64,000 bases of DNA from Prorocentrum cordatum (GCA_963575745.1 CAUYUJ010018067.1:151319-215318), one strand, 5' to 3'; shown: positions 31,428 through 43,416, counted from the stretch's first letter. Translations and numbers: made by a program. The notes: a model not told the origin generated them from the letters alone.

Positions 31428-34099
31428 CCTGTGATGAGGCTGCCGCCCGCGGGGGCCTGGCGGCTCTCCCGGGCTCCGGCCTCGAGCCTCACACCGACGG
31501 CTACGTGTACGGGGACGACATGCCGGACTACCTGTTCCTCCTGTGCGAGCAGCCCTCGCCGCAGGACGCGCGGCGTCGTCGGTTTCTGTGCCGGAGGGGC
31601 TCTCGCCCTCCGTCCTTGGGCCGCTCGCCCTCCAGCCTGCTGCACGCTGGGGCGAAGGCGAAAAAGAGTAATCATGATACGAATTACATAATGGCAAGAC
31701 ACATCATGACCAAATATACATCTAGTAACCAAGTATACATACCTGCATGTTGGCCAGCGCGGGCCCAAAACTGAGATTTCATGCAATTTATGCGGTGCAG
31801 TCTAGGCGAGGCAATCCACGCGGTGCAATCTAGGTGGTGCAATATACGTGATGCCATTTATGTGGCGCAAGGCGATGCAAAGCAGCGCGAATCAATGCAG
31901 AGCAATGCAACGCAATGCGACACAATGTAGCGCAGAGCAGTGCAATGCGATTCCGATACGCTGCGAGGCATTGCGATCGCAAGGCAGTGCAATTGCAGTG
32001 CAGTGCCGCTGTGCTGCAGTGCAGAGCGGTTGCACAAGGGCGCCCTCGAGGGCGCGAAGTTATTTGCGCTTCGCGCCTCGCGGTTCGGCTCCGATTCCTC
32101 CTTATCCTCCTCTTCTCCCCTGGGAGGCGGCGCGAGAGCGCGAAGTTATTCGCGCTTCGCGCAGCGCGAAGCGCGAAGTTATGAGCCCTTGTTGCAAGGC
32201 AGCGGGGGGCGGGTGCAAGGGAGCGGCGGCGGCGGGCGGGAGCGGGCCCGCTGGGGCCGCACCCGGACCCAGTGCAGAAGAGGAGAGGGAAGAGCCACCA
32301 GGTCTACGTCGGGCCTGTCCCCCTACAGGGGGAAGATTCCAAAGTAGTCATGACATAGTCTGGGGACAATGTTTTGGAGTATGTTTTGACCATTTTTTTT
32401 TGTGGGTATTTTGTATTTTTGTCGAAAACCCACGCACGGCGCGGGGAGTGCGCGCAAGTTTTCGGAGGTCAGCGCGGCTTTTCTCGGGGCAGTGCCAGGC
32501 CGCCGCCCCTGCGGCGCCACTGGCGCCGCCCCTGTCGCTCTCCGCGCGCCGGGGCAGGAGTGCCCAGCGCTGGTCCAAGAGATGTGCGGAGACCTCCGAG
32601 GATTCCTGCTGCTGTCGGTTTGTATTCGTCTGTCCGCCCGCGTCCTGCTGGGCAGGGGCAGCGGGCCCGTCGGGGCGAGGAGGAGGAGGAGGAGGAGGAG
32701 GAGGAGGAGGAGGAGGAGGAGGAGGAGGAGAGGCTACGTGCGTGCCTGGAGTGGCGACCTGCAACGTGCAGCTGGCGTCGGTTGCGTGGCGTGCATAGTT
32801 GGGCGGTGGTGGGAGGTCGACCCTTCTGCGGTGTGGGAGGATGTGCGGGCAACTCCGGAGATGCCAACGCCCTACAGGGCGGAGCCACTCAGCGTCAGGG
32901 AACCAGATGTTCCACGTGGTGAGGGTGCAGGAGCCGCGTGGTGGCGGGCTGAAGGGTCCGTCGACCCTCGGGCACCCCGCATCTGCGGTCGGGCCATTCC
33001 CTCCCCAGCAACAGACAGGCAACCAGCCTTCTTTCAAACATTCTTTCGCCGCTCCCCATCCCCACTGCTGCACCGTCGCTGCTGGCTGCACGCCAGTACA
33101 TTGTTTCACTGCAGACCACAAGCACAGCGCCCCATCAGAACACTACCGCGCACGTAGACACCCCACGCATGCGTACGGCGAGCCTACTCTTTCTTCGCGC
33201 TGAAGAATGCCACCGCACACGTCTCCATGGTTCACTTCTCTCTCGATCGAGTTTCACTGGGAGCTTGTTCCGCCTTCGTGCCATCCCTTTTCCGACCAGA
33301 GCGGGCTCGAACCTTATGGCTGGAACAATTGTTGCCAATATCTAGATTGGAGCAGGAGCGTGGGGTCAGGGGTGGTTGGGATGCCTTTATTGGGCCTGCT
33401 CTTGTCAAATCCTGCGCTTGATGTCGTCAAAGGTGAGGGCCAACCTGGCGCGAGATTGTACATCTCCGCACCCGTAAAGGTCCATGCCCTCCGGTAGGCC
33501 CCTTGTCCTTGGCCAGGATGTCCCGAGATGGCTTTGCTGTCGTCTGTTGTGTGTGGTCAACTCTTTGAGTGCCGCCTGTGGCCGAGAGTCGGCCAATATG
33601 GAACGACCTGGCGATCGAACAGCTGTCGATCGTACGCGGTGTCAGAACAACCAACGCGCAAGTCGTCACGACACGAACCCGCCGTACGTAGAAGATATGT
33701 CGGGCGAGCAACCGCAGCTTCTCAAGTACTGCTAGGTGGCCAGTCTGCGCGCGCTGGCTGCGCGTGTATGAGTGGCCCAGCGTGTGGAATGGTTGGCGCT
33801 GTGAGTACGATGGACGGACCCCCCAGGCCGCATCGGTGTCCCCTCCTCCCGAGAGGCCTGATCATCCATGGCCATGCTGCGCTGAGTGTCCTCCTGCAGC
33901 GTGCGGCTGAAGCTGGTTGGCCGCAGTATTCATATGACAATGCAGGTACATTTTGAGGCCAATAGCTGGCTAAATACTTTCTCACGGTGTGTTGGCGATG
34001 CATTGAAATCAATGTGAGCGTTTGCCGTGACAGCCGTTGCTGTTGGTGCCACTGAACGGCAGTGAGCTGGCCGCACTGGTGGAACGTGCCGCTGCACAG
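31428..34099 (+). CDS. Multi-exon gene fragment, unknown function
   Basis: Candidate exons with good splice signals: 31428-31574 (EPHTDGYVYGDDMPDYLFLL), 32199-32301 (Gly/Ala-rich, ends EEEREEPP), 32493-32621 (APGQECPALVQEMCGDLRGF), 32733-32918 (WWEVDPSAVWEDVRATPEMP), 33827-33945 (LIIHGHAALSVLLQRAAEAG) and 34034-34099 (PLLLVPLNGSELAALVERAA). Phases agree for 32199/32493/32733. Joins 31574/32199 and 33945/34034 do not match, so exons are missing or more than one gene is present. All use GT donors and AG acceptors. A GGA tract (32678-32732) forms the intron before the fourth exon. No domain recognised. Confidence 0.4.
31800..32040 (+). repeat. GCAATGC-type short tandem repeats
   Basis: Degenerate repeats of GCAATGCAA/GCGATGCAA/GTGCAATCTAGG, about 10-16 bp each, inside an intron-like stretch. 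Confidence 0.75.
32040..32182. repeat. GCGCGAAGTTAT direct and inverted repeats
   Basis: GCGCGAAGTTATTYGCGCTTCGCGC occurs at about 32053 and 32137, and the second copy is followed by its own inverse, forming a hairpin at 32137-32180. Confidence 0.75.
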
Positions 34100-34199
34100 G
34101 TGCCCGGCTAGTGGCATGGACATTTCCGTCCGCCCAAGCTCACGACCAAATCTTTCCGTGCCGATTGGCTTGTACAGCAGTGCGGGGTCTTGCAGGACA

Positions 34200-34756
34200 G
34201 AGATGGTCCTGTATGATGTGTGTGTGTGTGTGTGCCCCGGCTTCCTCCTCCCTCCTTCCCGTGCCTGGCGTCCCTCCTCTCTCCCCCGTGCATTTCGGCC
34301 GAATTTGCATTCGTATGAAAGCTCTTCCGCCAGCGCAGCCGCTCTGCCCAGCGGCCGACCTTACAAATTATGTGTGTCCTTGTGTGTGTGTCTTTGCGTG
34401 TGCGTGTGTGTGTGGTTCTGCTCGGGCCGCGCACTGCCCGCCGAACTTGGCTGTGGCGCCCCTCCTGCTGCCCCGCTCTCGCTCGCCGCCCCGCTGCCCC
34501 CTCCGACCCCGGCGCCCCGCCCCGGCGCCCCGCCCCGCGGCCGTCGCCCCCTCGCCGCCCCCGGCCCCGGCGCCCATGGCGCCGCACCCGGCCACTGCCC
34601 TGTGAGGGGTTTGCCGTCTCGGCTTCCCCTTTGCGTCTCTTCCGACTGCTGCGAGCGCGGGGTCCTCCGCGCGGCGCGTCGAACGGTGTGGCGAGTCGCC
34701 CCCCTGCGACGACCGAAAAGCGTGTGTGTGTGTGCTTGCGTGTGTGTGTGTGTGTG

Positions 34757-34788
<32 letters not shown>

Positions 34789-34814
34789 CGTGTGTGTGTG
34801 TGTGTGTGTGTTCG

Positions 34815-34858
<44 letters not shown>

Positions 34859-35150
34859 TGTGTGTGTGTGTGTGTGTGTTTGTGTTTGTTTGTTTGTTTG
34901 TTTGTTTGTTTGTTTGTTTGCTTGTTCGTGTCCTTGTGTTCGTGTGTGTGTGTGTGTGTGTGTTTCGATTCTGCTCGATAGCAATTAGCACTTCCATGTG
35001 CCGCCCGCTCCTGAGGACCCTTTGCGCCGCTGACTTACCACCGTGTGTGTGCGTCCTCCGTGACGCCACCCATGATTTTCAGCTCGCTGAGGGGCAGCGA
35101 ACGCGATCTGTGTTTCTGGGGCGACGGAGGATGAGGCAATGCTCGTAGGG
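34200..35150 (+). repeat. GT/GC/TTTG microsatellite block
   Basis: TG arrays at 34217-34235 and 34370-34412, a C/G-rich patch to 34600, then a continuous array at 34720-34965 passing through TG, TGCG (34812-34860) and TTTG (34875-34920). No exon recognised. Confidence 0.9.
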
Positions 35151-35331
35151 CAAGAGCAAGCCTAAGCAGCCCAATCGTCGGTAAGAGCAAACCTAAGGTC
35201 CGAACTTGTCGCGAATGGGTGTCGTAAGGATTGATTGTTATAGACGGATCAAGCGCGCCGGCTGAGCGCATTGGGATCTGACCCTGGAAGCAACGCTGCC
35301 CCCCAAGCGCCCTCCAACCCATGATGGTGAG

Positions 35332-35670
35332 ATGACCCCTTCTGCTGCCCAGACGGAGGCTCCGACCGGGCGTCGCCCCAAAAGAGGGTTTCTTCCCGGG
35401 AGCTTTCTCGACATCACGGAGGCCGTTATCCCAGATGTTAAGCGTCCTCCTTGGCCATCTCCACCTGCGTCCCTTCCGTCGGCTTCGACTGTCACTCGTT
35501 CATTCGCTGAGTGCGCACTGGTCGATCGTCCGCGCTTTGTGTCGCTTGCCGTGTCGCCCGTGTCGCCTCCGTCGCCCTCCGTGAGGGACCTCCTGGGTCG
35601 GTGGTCGGTTCGTCCTGTTTTTCTTTCCGCCATCCATGCCCGGATGGCAGATGGCGTTGCTTTCCTCTGA
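35332..35670 (+). CDS. ORF, 112 aa, Ser/Pro/Val-rich, doubtful
   Basis: ATG to TGA, beginning MTPSAAQTEAPTGRRPKRGF, then FLDITEAVIPDVKRPP and ending SAIHARMADGVAFL. Composition is more protein-like than the flanks and the other frames are worse, but there is no homologue I recognise and no splice context. It may be an exon of the neighbouring plus-strand locus. Confidence 0.25.
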   Translation: MTPSAAQTEAPTGRRPKRGFLPGSFLDITEAVIPDVKRPPWPSPPASLPSASTVTRSFAECALVDRPRFVSLAVSPVSPPSPSVRDLLGRWSVRPVFLSAIHARMADGVAFL

Positions 35671-35751
35671 GCCTGATTGGAGCGCGCGCCCCCCCAGCCG
35701 CAGCACTTGACTTTCTTCGCCCCGACGCTGCGCGCGAGGCAGCGACCGCGC

Positions 35752-35770
35752 GCGTGTGTGTGTGTGTGTG

Positions 35771-35802
<32 letters not shown>

Positions 35803-35880
35803 CGTGTGTGTGTGTGTGTGTGCGTGTGTGCGTGTGTGTGTGTGTGTGCGTGTGTGTGTGTGTGTGCGTGTGTGTGTGTT
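35752..35880 (+). repeat. TG/TGCG microsatellite
   Basis: Near-continuous TG repeats with periodic C. Confidence 0.95.
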
Positions 35881-36857
35881 GCTGGTAGTTGTATTTGTAC
35901 ACGCGTTGATACGCATAACTGGGCTCTTAGTCATCTTTTTGGGGTAACGGCATGTGACATCAAATGCTGGTAGGTAACTGCGCGGCTGCGACTGCAACCG
36001 AGCTGGTCGTACTAGAGGTGAAAAGTATGGATTGCCGATTGGACGGCTTGGTTTGGACTGAAGTTTCCCCGGCTGTGCACTTATGTGATTGCGGCTGTGT
36101 GCACATTCTAATGAAATTTGAACTGCTGAGCTGAAGTCGTGGCTTGGGGCTCAAATGGTGTGTGTGTGTGTGTGGGGGGGGTGGAGGCGGGCGAACAAGC
36201 GAGGGTGAGTCAATAGGGAGGAGAGACAAGTGGGACACGTATACCCGTGTAAACACACACACTTGTACAGAGAGAGAGAGAGAGAGACAGAGAGAGAGAG
36301 AGAGATAGCGAGAGAGAGAGAGAGAGTGATATAGCGAGAAAGAGAGAGAGAGAGAGAGAACGTCGCACATCAAGGCTCTCACATCAGATAGAGAGGGCAT
36401 TCAGACTGCACCTGAAGGGCTTTGGCTTAGGGTCGCAGGTGGTCGCAGGTGGTCGCGGACATCCTACCCAACAGCTGGTGGCATTACACCACGCGTCAAC
36501 CTGCCTGGGGGCACGGTGGCGAAACTTTGACTCCCTGATGCTTAATCATGTTCGCATGTGCCCAGTTTAGTCTTGCTTTTCTTAAGGTCACATTTGCCTT
36601 CGAGTTGTTTCTTGTTGGCACGCTAGCTCACCCCCAACGCAGCTCCTGCTCCTGATTGTCTTTATCTGTGCTGGCTGTCTACACGGACATCCATCGAATG
36701 TCCGTGCCATTCCCATTTGCTGTTCGTGACATTTGCCTTCCAGGTTCCTCGCATCACAACTCATCGTGCTCACCTCTTGCTCGTGCCTCTGCGCGTTGGT
36801 GCTACTGCTGCTGCGGCTGCTGCGGCTGTGCTGCCACTGCTCCTCCCCTTGGCAAAG
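35881..36857. other. Spacer with GA microsatellite
   Basis: GAGA arrays at 36268-36358 (with ATAGCG interruptions), TG at 36156-36170 and a triple GGTCGCAGGT at 36430-36455. No firm exon. Confidence 0.5.
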
Positions 36858-37010
36858 CGATGTCCGAGGGCGGCGCGAATGTGCTGCTGGACGGCCACCG
36901 CATTCTCAGCGCCCTGGAAGCCGGAGACGCCGCTGCGCAGGAGCTGGCCAGGAGCTCCCTCGGGGGGCCGCCCGGGCCGGGGAGAGGCGTGCGCTGCCGC
37001 GGCTCTGCTG
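36858..37010 (+). CDS. Candidate exon (MSEGGANVLLDGHRILSALE)
   Basis: After a pyrimidine-rich stretch and AG at 36856-36857, one frame reads MSEGGANVLLDGHRILSALE then AGDAAAQELARSSLGGPPG before becoming GC-rich and running into a GAC repeat. It may be a first exon (ATG 36860) or internal. The 3' boundary is not resolved (GTGCGC near 36988 is one option). Unknown function; possibly the same locus as 31428-34099. Confidence 0.35.
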
Positions 37011-37039
37011 CTCGTCCCCGCTCTCCCTGCTCTGCGGCG

Positions 37040-37185
37040 AACCCGGGGGGGCGACGGCAGCGACGACGACGGACGACGACGCCGACGACGGACGACGCCG
37101 ACGACGACGACGGACGACGACGACGGACGACGACGATGGACGACGACGGCGACGGCGCCGACGGCGACGGCGCCTGCGACGCGGC
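37040..37185 (+). repeat. GAC/ACG triplet tract
   Basis: ACGACGGACGACGAC-type repeats. Frames give Asp- or Arg-rich peptides and are not counted as coding. Confidence 0.85.
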
Positions 37186-37197
37186 GAGAGTGGGCGG

Positions 37198-37500
37198 GCC
37201 TTCTGAGAAGGCGCCAGGGCTTCTGAGAACCCCCGCTGCCTTCTGAGAAGGCTCGTCCCCTCTCGCTTCCCTAGGGGAGAGACGAATGACATGAACATAC
37301 AAACTCGGAGTTCCGCGCGGATTTCTCGGATCGTCGCCTGGCCCCCATCCGTGGCGCGTGGAGCGCGCCAAGGGCGGCGCCGCAGGCGCCGCCAGGGGGT
37401 CCAACGCGGACCTTCGTTCCACTATATCGTCCTTCGTTCCTAAGTATCATCACGCGTTCCATCCTTCGTTCCTCTATATCATCCTTCGTTCCTCTATTCT
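37198..37500 (+). repeat. CCTTCTGAGAAGGC repeats and 20-bp CCTTCGTTCC tandem
   Basis: CCTTCTGAGAAGGC, itself palindromic, occurs at 37198 and 37236 with a partial copy at 37216. CCTTCGTTCCTCTATATCAT-like units repeat four to five times at 37412-37500. Confidence 0.7.
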
Positions 37501-37679
37501 ATCCGTCGGTCCATCTTTTCTTCCCCGACTCCCGCTCTCCCCGGTCTCCCCCCGGTTCTGCGCCTCTGCCGTGCATGCCGTGCTGCGGCAGCTCAGGGAC
37601 TTCCTGCTCCGAGCGTGCTCCCGTCCCTTTCCGCTCGCTCCGTCTCCCCTTTCCCACCCGCTTGAAACACATCCCTGTC

Positions 37680-37795
37680 CCTATGTTTGGCCATCTCGTC
37701 ACCTCGATGCCGATCTTAAATATTCCCTCGGTTTCTGAGGGCCTATCCCTAAGATTGTCCTCGCTGTTTGCTCGCCCATCTTAGGGATAGGGATG
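37680..37795 (+). repeat. Dispersed repeat, copy 1 (ends CTTAGGGATAGGGAT)
   Basis: CACCTCGATGCCGATCTTA, TTTCTGAGGGCCTATCCC and CTTAGGGATAGGGAT are shared, in the same order and orientation, with 61333-61445. The unit contains an inverted repeat CCTATCCCTAAG/CTTAGGGATAGG. Confidence 0.6.
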
Positions 37796-38413
37796 GCTGG
37801 TTACTTTCGCCTGTTGTGCCCAGGTTCGGCCCCGTTGCATCCTTTCGCTGCCCTCGAACGCGGTGTAGATCCTCGCTGCTGCTGCTGCTGCTGCGACCTG
37901 ACGAAATCGGAAGGGGGAACAAAAACACAGACACAATTCATCGTCGATCCACGGGACATCTGGACAATGGGGGGGAGGAAGACAATCGAGAAAACATTGA
38001 ACAATCTGGGGAATCCTGGGATGTGTGTCCCTGTGCCCCTTCACAAAGTCTCCCCCCTCGGCCCCTCTCTGCCCGCCCCGCTCCTGCGCGGCCCCAGCAC
38101 CAACGGCCCTGCCGTCCCCACTCCCTCCTCTCCTGGGTCCTCCCGGGACTGCGCTCCCTCTCTGCGCCCCCCTCCACCCTCTCCTGAGGAGGGGGAGGAG
38201 GAGGAGGAGGAGGAGGAGGAGGAGGAGGAGGAGGAGGAGGAGGAGGAGGGGGAGGGGAAACCCATTTGGCCTCTCGCGCGTGGGCCAGCCCGCCGCGCGC
38301 GCCCAGGCCAGCCGAGCGATAGCCGTGCTGGTTGCCGCGGCGCGGGCAAGCCCGCGAGGCCGGGGCTCAGCGTGCCCAGAGCGCCAGAGGGTGGGAATCC
38401 ACTTCAGGCGCAG

Positions 38414-38491
38414 GTGGCCGCGTCGAACCCCAGCATAGAGGTGGAGAGCTGCGAGAACTACGAGAAGTATGACGACAGGTTCCCGTACTAA
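38414..38491 (+). CDS. Terminal exon (SIEVESCENYEKYDDRFPY)
   Basis: After GCGCAG at 38408-38413 a frame of clear protein character ends in TAA (38489-38491). The exon may begin further upstream, since the same frame is open through 38260. A GGA tract at 38190-38250 precedes it. It would be the 3' end of a plus-strand gene, possibly including the exon at 36858. The LINE starts almost at its stop codon. Confidence 0.45.
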   Translation: MAASNPSIEVESCENYEKYDDRFPY

Positions 38492-38600
38492 GGAGCCTGC
38501 CTGGCACCGACGAGCTCGAGAGAAGCGAGGAGCAGCGAGAGCAGTACTACGAGTACACAAGGCCGAGACGATATTGAAACATCATCACTCAGTATACAAA

Positions 38601-40280
38601 ATGGGGAGACCACAATCTCGACGACGGGATGAAGGCCGAGCTCAGCATCAAGGAAGACATGACAACATATGGACCTGCAATCGGTGTGGACTAACAAATC
38701 CAATGAGTTCAAGAAGGTGTTCATGCCAGGAAATGGGTCCAGAGCAAGAACTTCAAGGGCACGAACACCGAAAGGAAACAAAGAAAAAAACCCAGCCAAG
38801 AGATTACCAGATATTCAGAAATTGATCGACGAGACTCCAATGGCAACGGAGGAAGAAGCTTACGGTACACAAGGATGGGAGCAGCCACCAACAGATGCTG
38901 GGCAGGCAAGGGCATTTAGATACCGTATCTATGCTAAACAGACAAGTGGCGACGGCGGTCAACGCGGCGGAGAAAGCAGGAATGCAACTAACAAACGAGC
39001 GCCAGGTTATTGCAATGATCAAATATATGTTAGACATCATGAAGCCAGCATCAGCACGAGTCGAAGGCCATTGAAAGAATGTGGACCGAATCAAAAACAA
39101 GTTGAAGAGCCTCAATATGGAACAAACTAACATCACCAACAAGGTAGAGGACATGGCGCACCAGCTAGACAGAGCAACAAATGCACTCCATGCCGCGGTT
39201 CGAGAACGAGACGGAGAAGAAGAAGAGGCATATCATGAAAGTGTTGATGACGAGGATATGGCAGAATACATTGGGGCATTAGTGGATGTTGAACCAAGGT
39301 TCAAAGCACCGGAGCAAGACATACCACCAGTGCGTCGACATCCAGCAGGAAGTGCAGGACCTCAAGGACAAGATATGCACCTCAATGCTCATGATGAGAT
39401 GGCTTCAAGCAACCAGATACAACAGTTGATGGGAATGGTACACCAGCAGCAAGCTCAGAATGGAATCCTTCAGATGCAGGTCGGGAAAGCAATGGAGGTC
39501 GCGCAGCGGGTGCAGACGGACAGCGCACAACGGCAGCGAGCAATATTACAGCAACTGGCAACACAGAAATACCATATGGATCAGATGATCCAGAAGTATC
39601 CAGAGGAATGGTCACCGGCAACATTCCCGTCTCAAGAGGTAGCACGACCAGCAACATCTTCAGCACAGACACCGACCAGAACGACGGCAAGAAAAGAAGG
39701 ACTAAAAGAGAAAGATGTGGCATCACGGGTACAGGAAGGAGCAAACCACCAAACGAAGAACGAGATGAACTACTACGACAACAAGAACGAGCCCATCATC
39801 CAGGAAGTGGAAGAACATCATCAAACAACAGAACGATGGACAGAACCAGAAATAGCGGAGCAAATGGAGATGGAAGAGAAACCACAGGAAGTGCGGATGC
39901 GACAACCTGGAATACCAAGCCCAGAGATCATATCGCAGATGGAAATTGGAGAATATCACGAAGCACTGCGCAGGAGGATTCGATCAGATACAGAGTCGAT
40001 ACCAGCAGAGCAACCTGACCCAGAATATCGTGATTGCGCTCCTACTGAAGTGGCAACAGATGGAGAAGAGGAAATGCAAAAAGGCAAAATTCATGGATGA
40101 TGCGGAAAAGTATGAGCAGACATCGCAAAGAGAACCAGCATTATGGCCGACGCCGCCAGGGCCGTTGGAACCGACGTCGCCGATCACACCAACAGAAACA
40201 TAGGGAATATCGGAGGCAGTGGCAGCTCATGGGTACATTTCGAGAACAATGATATCGCCAACGCCAACGCGTCGCACGTC

Positions 40281-40343
<63 letters not shown>

Positions 40344-40430
40344 ACCCAGAAAACGACCGTCAGGAGCCAGCCCAAGAAAGCCAGAAGTGCACAACATGGC
40401 AGATGGTGACACACCACCACGTTTTCGAGA
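38601..40430 (+). pseudogene. LINE ORF1, zinc finger and coiled coil
   Basis: The start is ATG 38601 (MGRPQSRRRDEGRAQHQGRH). A finger WTCNRCGLTNPMSSRRCSC follows, close to the RanBP2-type pattern W-C-x2-C-x3-N-x6-C, with one residue fewer before the last Cys. The same frame then continues through TGA at 38823 and 39072 into helical sequence (VATAVNAAEKAGMQLTNERQ, RIKNKLKSLNMEQTNITNKV), acidic and Gln-rich segments (MGMVHQQQAQNGILQMQVGK), TGA at 40098, and GTDVADHTNRNIGNIGG before a GA microsatellite (40284-40340). It probably corresponds to the nucleic-acid-binding ORF1 protein. Downstream coding from 40403 is in another frame and contains VKRPAAESGK. Confidence 0.6.
40284..40340 (+). repeat. 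GA microsatellite inside LINE
   Basis: GAGAGA repeat of about 55 bases within the coding part of the element; it would encode Arg-Glu dipeptides. Confidence 0.95.
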
Positions 40431-41340
40431 GCGAGCAGAATCAGTATCACGATTCGGAGCTTTTCGCGGAAAGGAGAGCAGCGATGCAGGGAGGCCACCA
40501 CCATCGAGGATTTCAAAATCAGCAATGCTCCAATTTGGAAGATTCGGAAGGACGCGCACAGCAGGAGTTGGTGAACGCCCAGCCTCCCGCGTGCGCAAGC
40601 TCGATTGTAAAGAGGCCAGCCGCTGAGAGCGGCAAACAGGTCCATTCTGGACCAACGCAGTGCATGGAATTTGAAGTTGGAAGCAGTTGTGAGTCAATGC
40701 GTGAAGCATCGCCCGCACTTGTACGATCAACCGCGATGACTTCCAGCATATATAGGCTGACAGCGAGCCCTATGTTGCTGCGCGAAACCAAGCTCGTACA
40801 ACATGCGCGTCATACCTCTCTGAGATTGGGTTGCCAGGTGAAGGTATGCGATCCGTCGGACTAGCCGATGTTGCAGATCCAGCGCAGAATTCCGACCTTC
40901 AACGCGCAAAAGCATGTCCATGCCTGCCGCGATCCTGGAACCCACCCATCTTGGCTCGACCAGGAGGCATCGTGGAAGAAGGCTGAGAAGAACCCATCCC
41001 TCGGCCGTGAAGGACAAGCTGAATTGCAAGTACAACCCGTAGGGCAAACCACGGGATCATTTTTAGCATCAAAGTGGAAGCGGCTTGCAAAGAGTACCCG
41101 AGACTACGCGCAACGGGTAGAACAATCATCGCATGAAGCAGGGCAGCTACCAAAAGAAGGCCAACATCAAGCAGGTCATATACGATGTGAAGCCAACGTA
41201 CCTGCACCAATCACGGAAAGAATGCGCCGAGTACCAGAGAGAATGCGATTGTCTGATTGCCATGGCGACATGCAGCTGCACGAGTGCGCCAGGCTGGCAA
41301 TTAAGATGACCAAGTACACCGAAGTTGACCCGTTCAAGTA

Positions 41341-41847
41341 CTATCTATATATACTGATGCCTCGGTCCCTGGCGAGAAGATGGCAGCTGCATGGTCAATG
41401 GCACTAATATCAGAGAGTGAAGGTGGTTTTCGTTTTCATGGGCAACCATGACACTTGATCAGCGGAAGCACGGCGCTGGAGATAGATTGCAACACACTGG
41501 ATTCCACCCGAGCAGAACTAGTGGCAATAACATGGGCACTCATATCGGCAAATCAGCTTGAGGAAGATGTCACCGCGAACATATACACGGACTCCAAAAG
41601 CGCGACCGACATTATTACGACAGCGACATCAAAGGCAGACCCCATATCTATATTGGCAATCAGCACGTACACTGCGGTGAGACAAAAAAGGCAAATCTCC
41701 ATAAAGCACGCAAAAGCGCACGTGGGGCAACCATGGAATGAGCTATGCGACAGCACCGCCAAGCACCACACAAAGAAGTATCAGAACATTGACGGCATTA
41801 TTAATGTGGAGGACGGCTGTTTACTACCAGGCAGGATCGTGGCATAA
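41341..41847 (+). pseudogene. LINE RNase H domain
   Basis: Frame reads LSIYTDASVPGEKMAAAWSM, TGA at 41449, then STRAELVAITWALISANQ, ANIYTDSKSATDII and HAKAHVGQPWNELCDSTAK. The four acidic/His signature positions of RNase HI-like domains (YTDAS, AEL, YTDSKSA, HxxAHxGxxxNExCD) are all present. It lies upstream of the endonuclease and RT, whereas RNase H usually follows RT in LINEs. Preceding sequence (KQVIYDVKPTYLHQSRKECA in a neighbouring frame) leads into it through a frameshift in the TATATATA run at 41344-41354. Confidence 0.75.
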
Positions 41848-42060
41848 CTGCACGTATGTGAGCATACACACTGGGCAGTATTGCGAGATCCCGAATATCG
41901 TGACTCACATGCATGCCCGAGAACCACTTCGGAAGGGCTGGCGTTCCAGCACCAGACGATGCAGGCAACCACGGACATCGAGATCAATGCAGCAGATGAA
42001 CCAGTGAAGCCAGCGCCCAAAGCAGAGGAGAGAGGGGGAAAGAAGAATGCAACCCGAGTT

Positions 42061-42964
42061 AACACAGGCAAGACCACGTTGGACCTGACCATGTGTACGT
42101 ACAATGCCAGGCGCACCATCGTGGACGACGAGAATGAGAAACCACAACAGCAGAGAAATGGCCTCGTCACCGAGAAGATGAAGGCGAATCGAGGTCAACT
42201 AATGAGACCCCAATTGGGAGACGACGGCATGCACATAGCATGAATCCAAGAAGTGACATCAAAGGAAACGTATGCGCACTACCACGGTTACATGCAGTTT
42301 AGTTCGGGAAATGGAAAAGACATGGACGCAAAGGTTGACAAATTGGGAACAGCGTTACTGGTATGCACCAATTTACCATGTGCAGTAAGCGACAAGCAGG
42401 AGCAATACTTCAAGAAGAACCAGTTCAAGGTGTTGCATGAGAGCCCGCGGGTCATGATTGCCACCATGAAGGCACCGATACTGCGCGAGACAATCCATGT
42501 CTGGCACGCACCACACCACGAAAAGGGCTCCAAGAAGATGGGCCGAGTGAGCTGGTGGAAAGAAGTTAAAAATGAAAACGCGGTGCTACAACTGGCCTCC
42601 CACTATCATACTATCAGACGGTGACGCGACATTTTCAAGTACACCAACGCCAGGAGTTGGAGAGAATAGTTTCAACAAGCTGGACAAGGATGACGACGCT
42701 GCGACCCGATATCGCGAATTTGTGGACGAGTTCAACTTGACTATCACCAATGCGATGGTGAAGCACGAAAGAAAACCAACAGTACAAACAGACAGAGGGA
42801 TAGAAATGAATATCGACTACGTGATAACCTCGCAGCAGTGCTTGGACGGAACGACGGAGGTGCGGATATTGGACGATTTCGACGCGGGGGTGGAATCAAA
42901 ATATCATTCACCAGTGGTGGTGAACACATCACTCCTGGTAGAGCCACAGGGGCGCAAAGGATGA
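42061..42964 (+). pseudogene. LINE AP-endonuclease-like domain
   Basis: Reads TLDLTMCTYNARR, GMHIA, TGA (42241), IQEVTSK, then KLGTALLVCTNLPC, SPRVMIATMKAPILRE, HVWHAPHHEKGSKKMGRVSW, a frameshift near 42600, IILSDGDATFSSTPTPGVG, DYVITSQQC and SKYHSPVVV, ending at TGA 42962. This is the order of the exonuclease-endonuclease-phosphatase fold: N, QE, Y/H.P, GDxN (here SDGDA), D and SDHxP (here SKYHSP). Some catalytic positions are altered (N in GDFN, D in SDH). Confidence 0.65.
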
Positions 42965-43416
42965 CGAGCTCGGATAGATGCAGACAAGACCAAAGACCCA
43001 GACCTGCGACAAGCATGTCAGCAACAATTGGGAAACCTACCGTTGCACTCATGGACAGTAGATGTCAACCAGCAGGTAGAACAGACGGATCAGATAGTCA
43101 ACAAACTTGCGGAGAATTTCTTTCCGATAGACAGTGCTACTCCGAGACAACCGTGCGTCGCAAGAAGCACAATGAGGCTGATCAGCTTTCGCAGATGCAT
43201 CCTGAAGGCGATGCGCACATCGAATACAGCCTCACATCAGTGGAAGCACTTATTACAACACATGGACGAGTACATCGACAAAATGGCAGACCAGGACGAC
43301 AACTGGATCGAGGACGCCACGCAGCTACAACTCACGCTTATGACACGTAAAGCATTTGGCATCAGCGTAGGCATCCAGACAGCAGCACGGCGTTTCATGA
43401 ACGACACGACAGAAGT

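Noticed and set aside
33405-33711. Minus-strand coding (EGMDLYGCGDVQSRARLALT) versus plus-strand coding (GARLYISAPVKVHALR)
   Set aside because: Both strands look equally plausible over about 100 bases and neither has a firm splice context, so no feature was assigned.
34368-35069. Thr-His and Cys-Val repeat frames
   Set aside because: These are translations of TG/AC microsatellites.
40403-41407. A single 335-codon LINE frame with one TAG
   Set aside because: Neighbouring frames contain better-looking stretches (KQVIYDVKPTYLHQSRKECA in another frame), and CA-rich DNA has few stops in any frame. The coding frame here could not be settled, so no separate gene was called.
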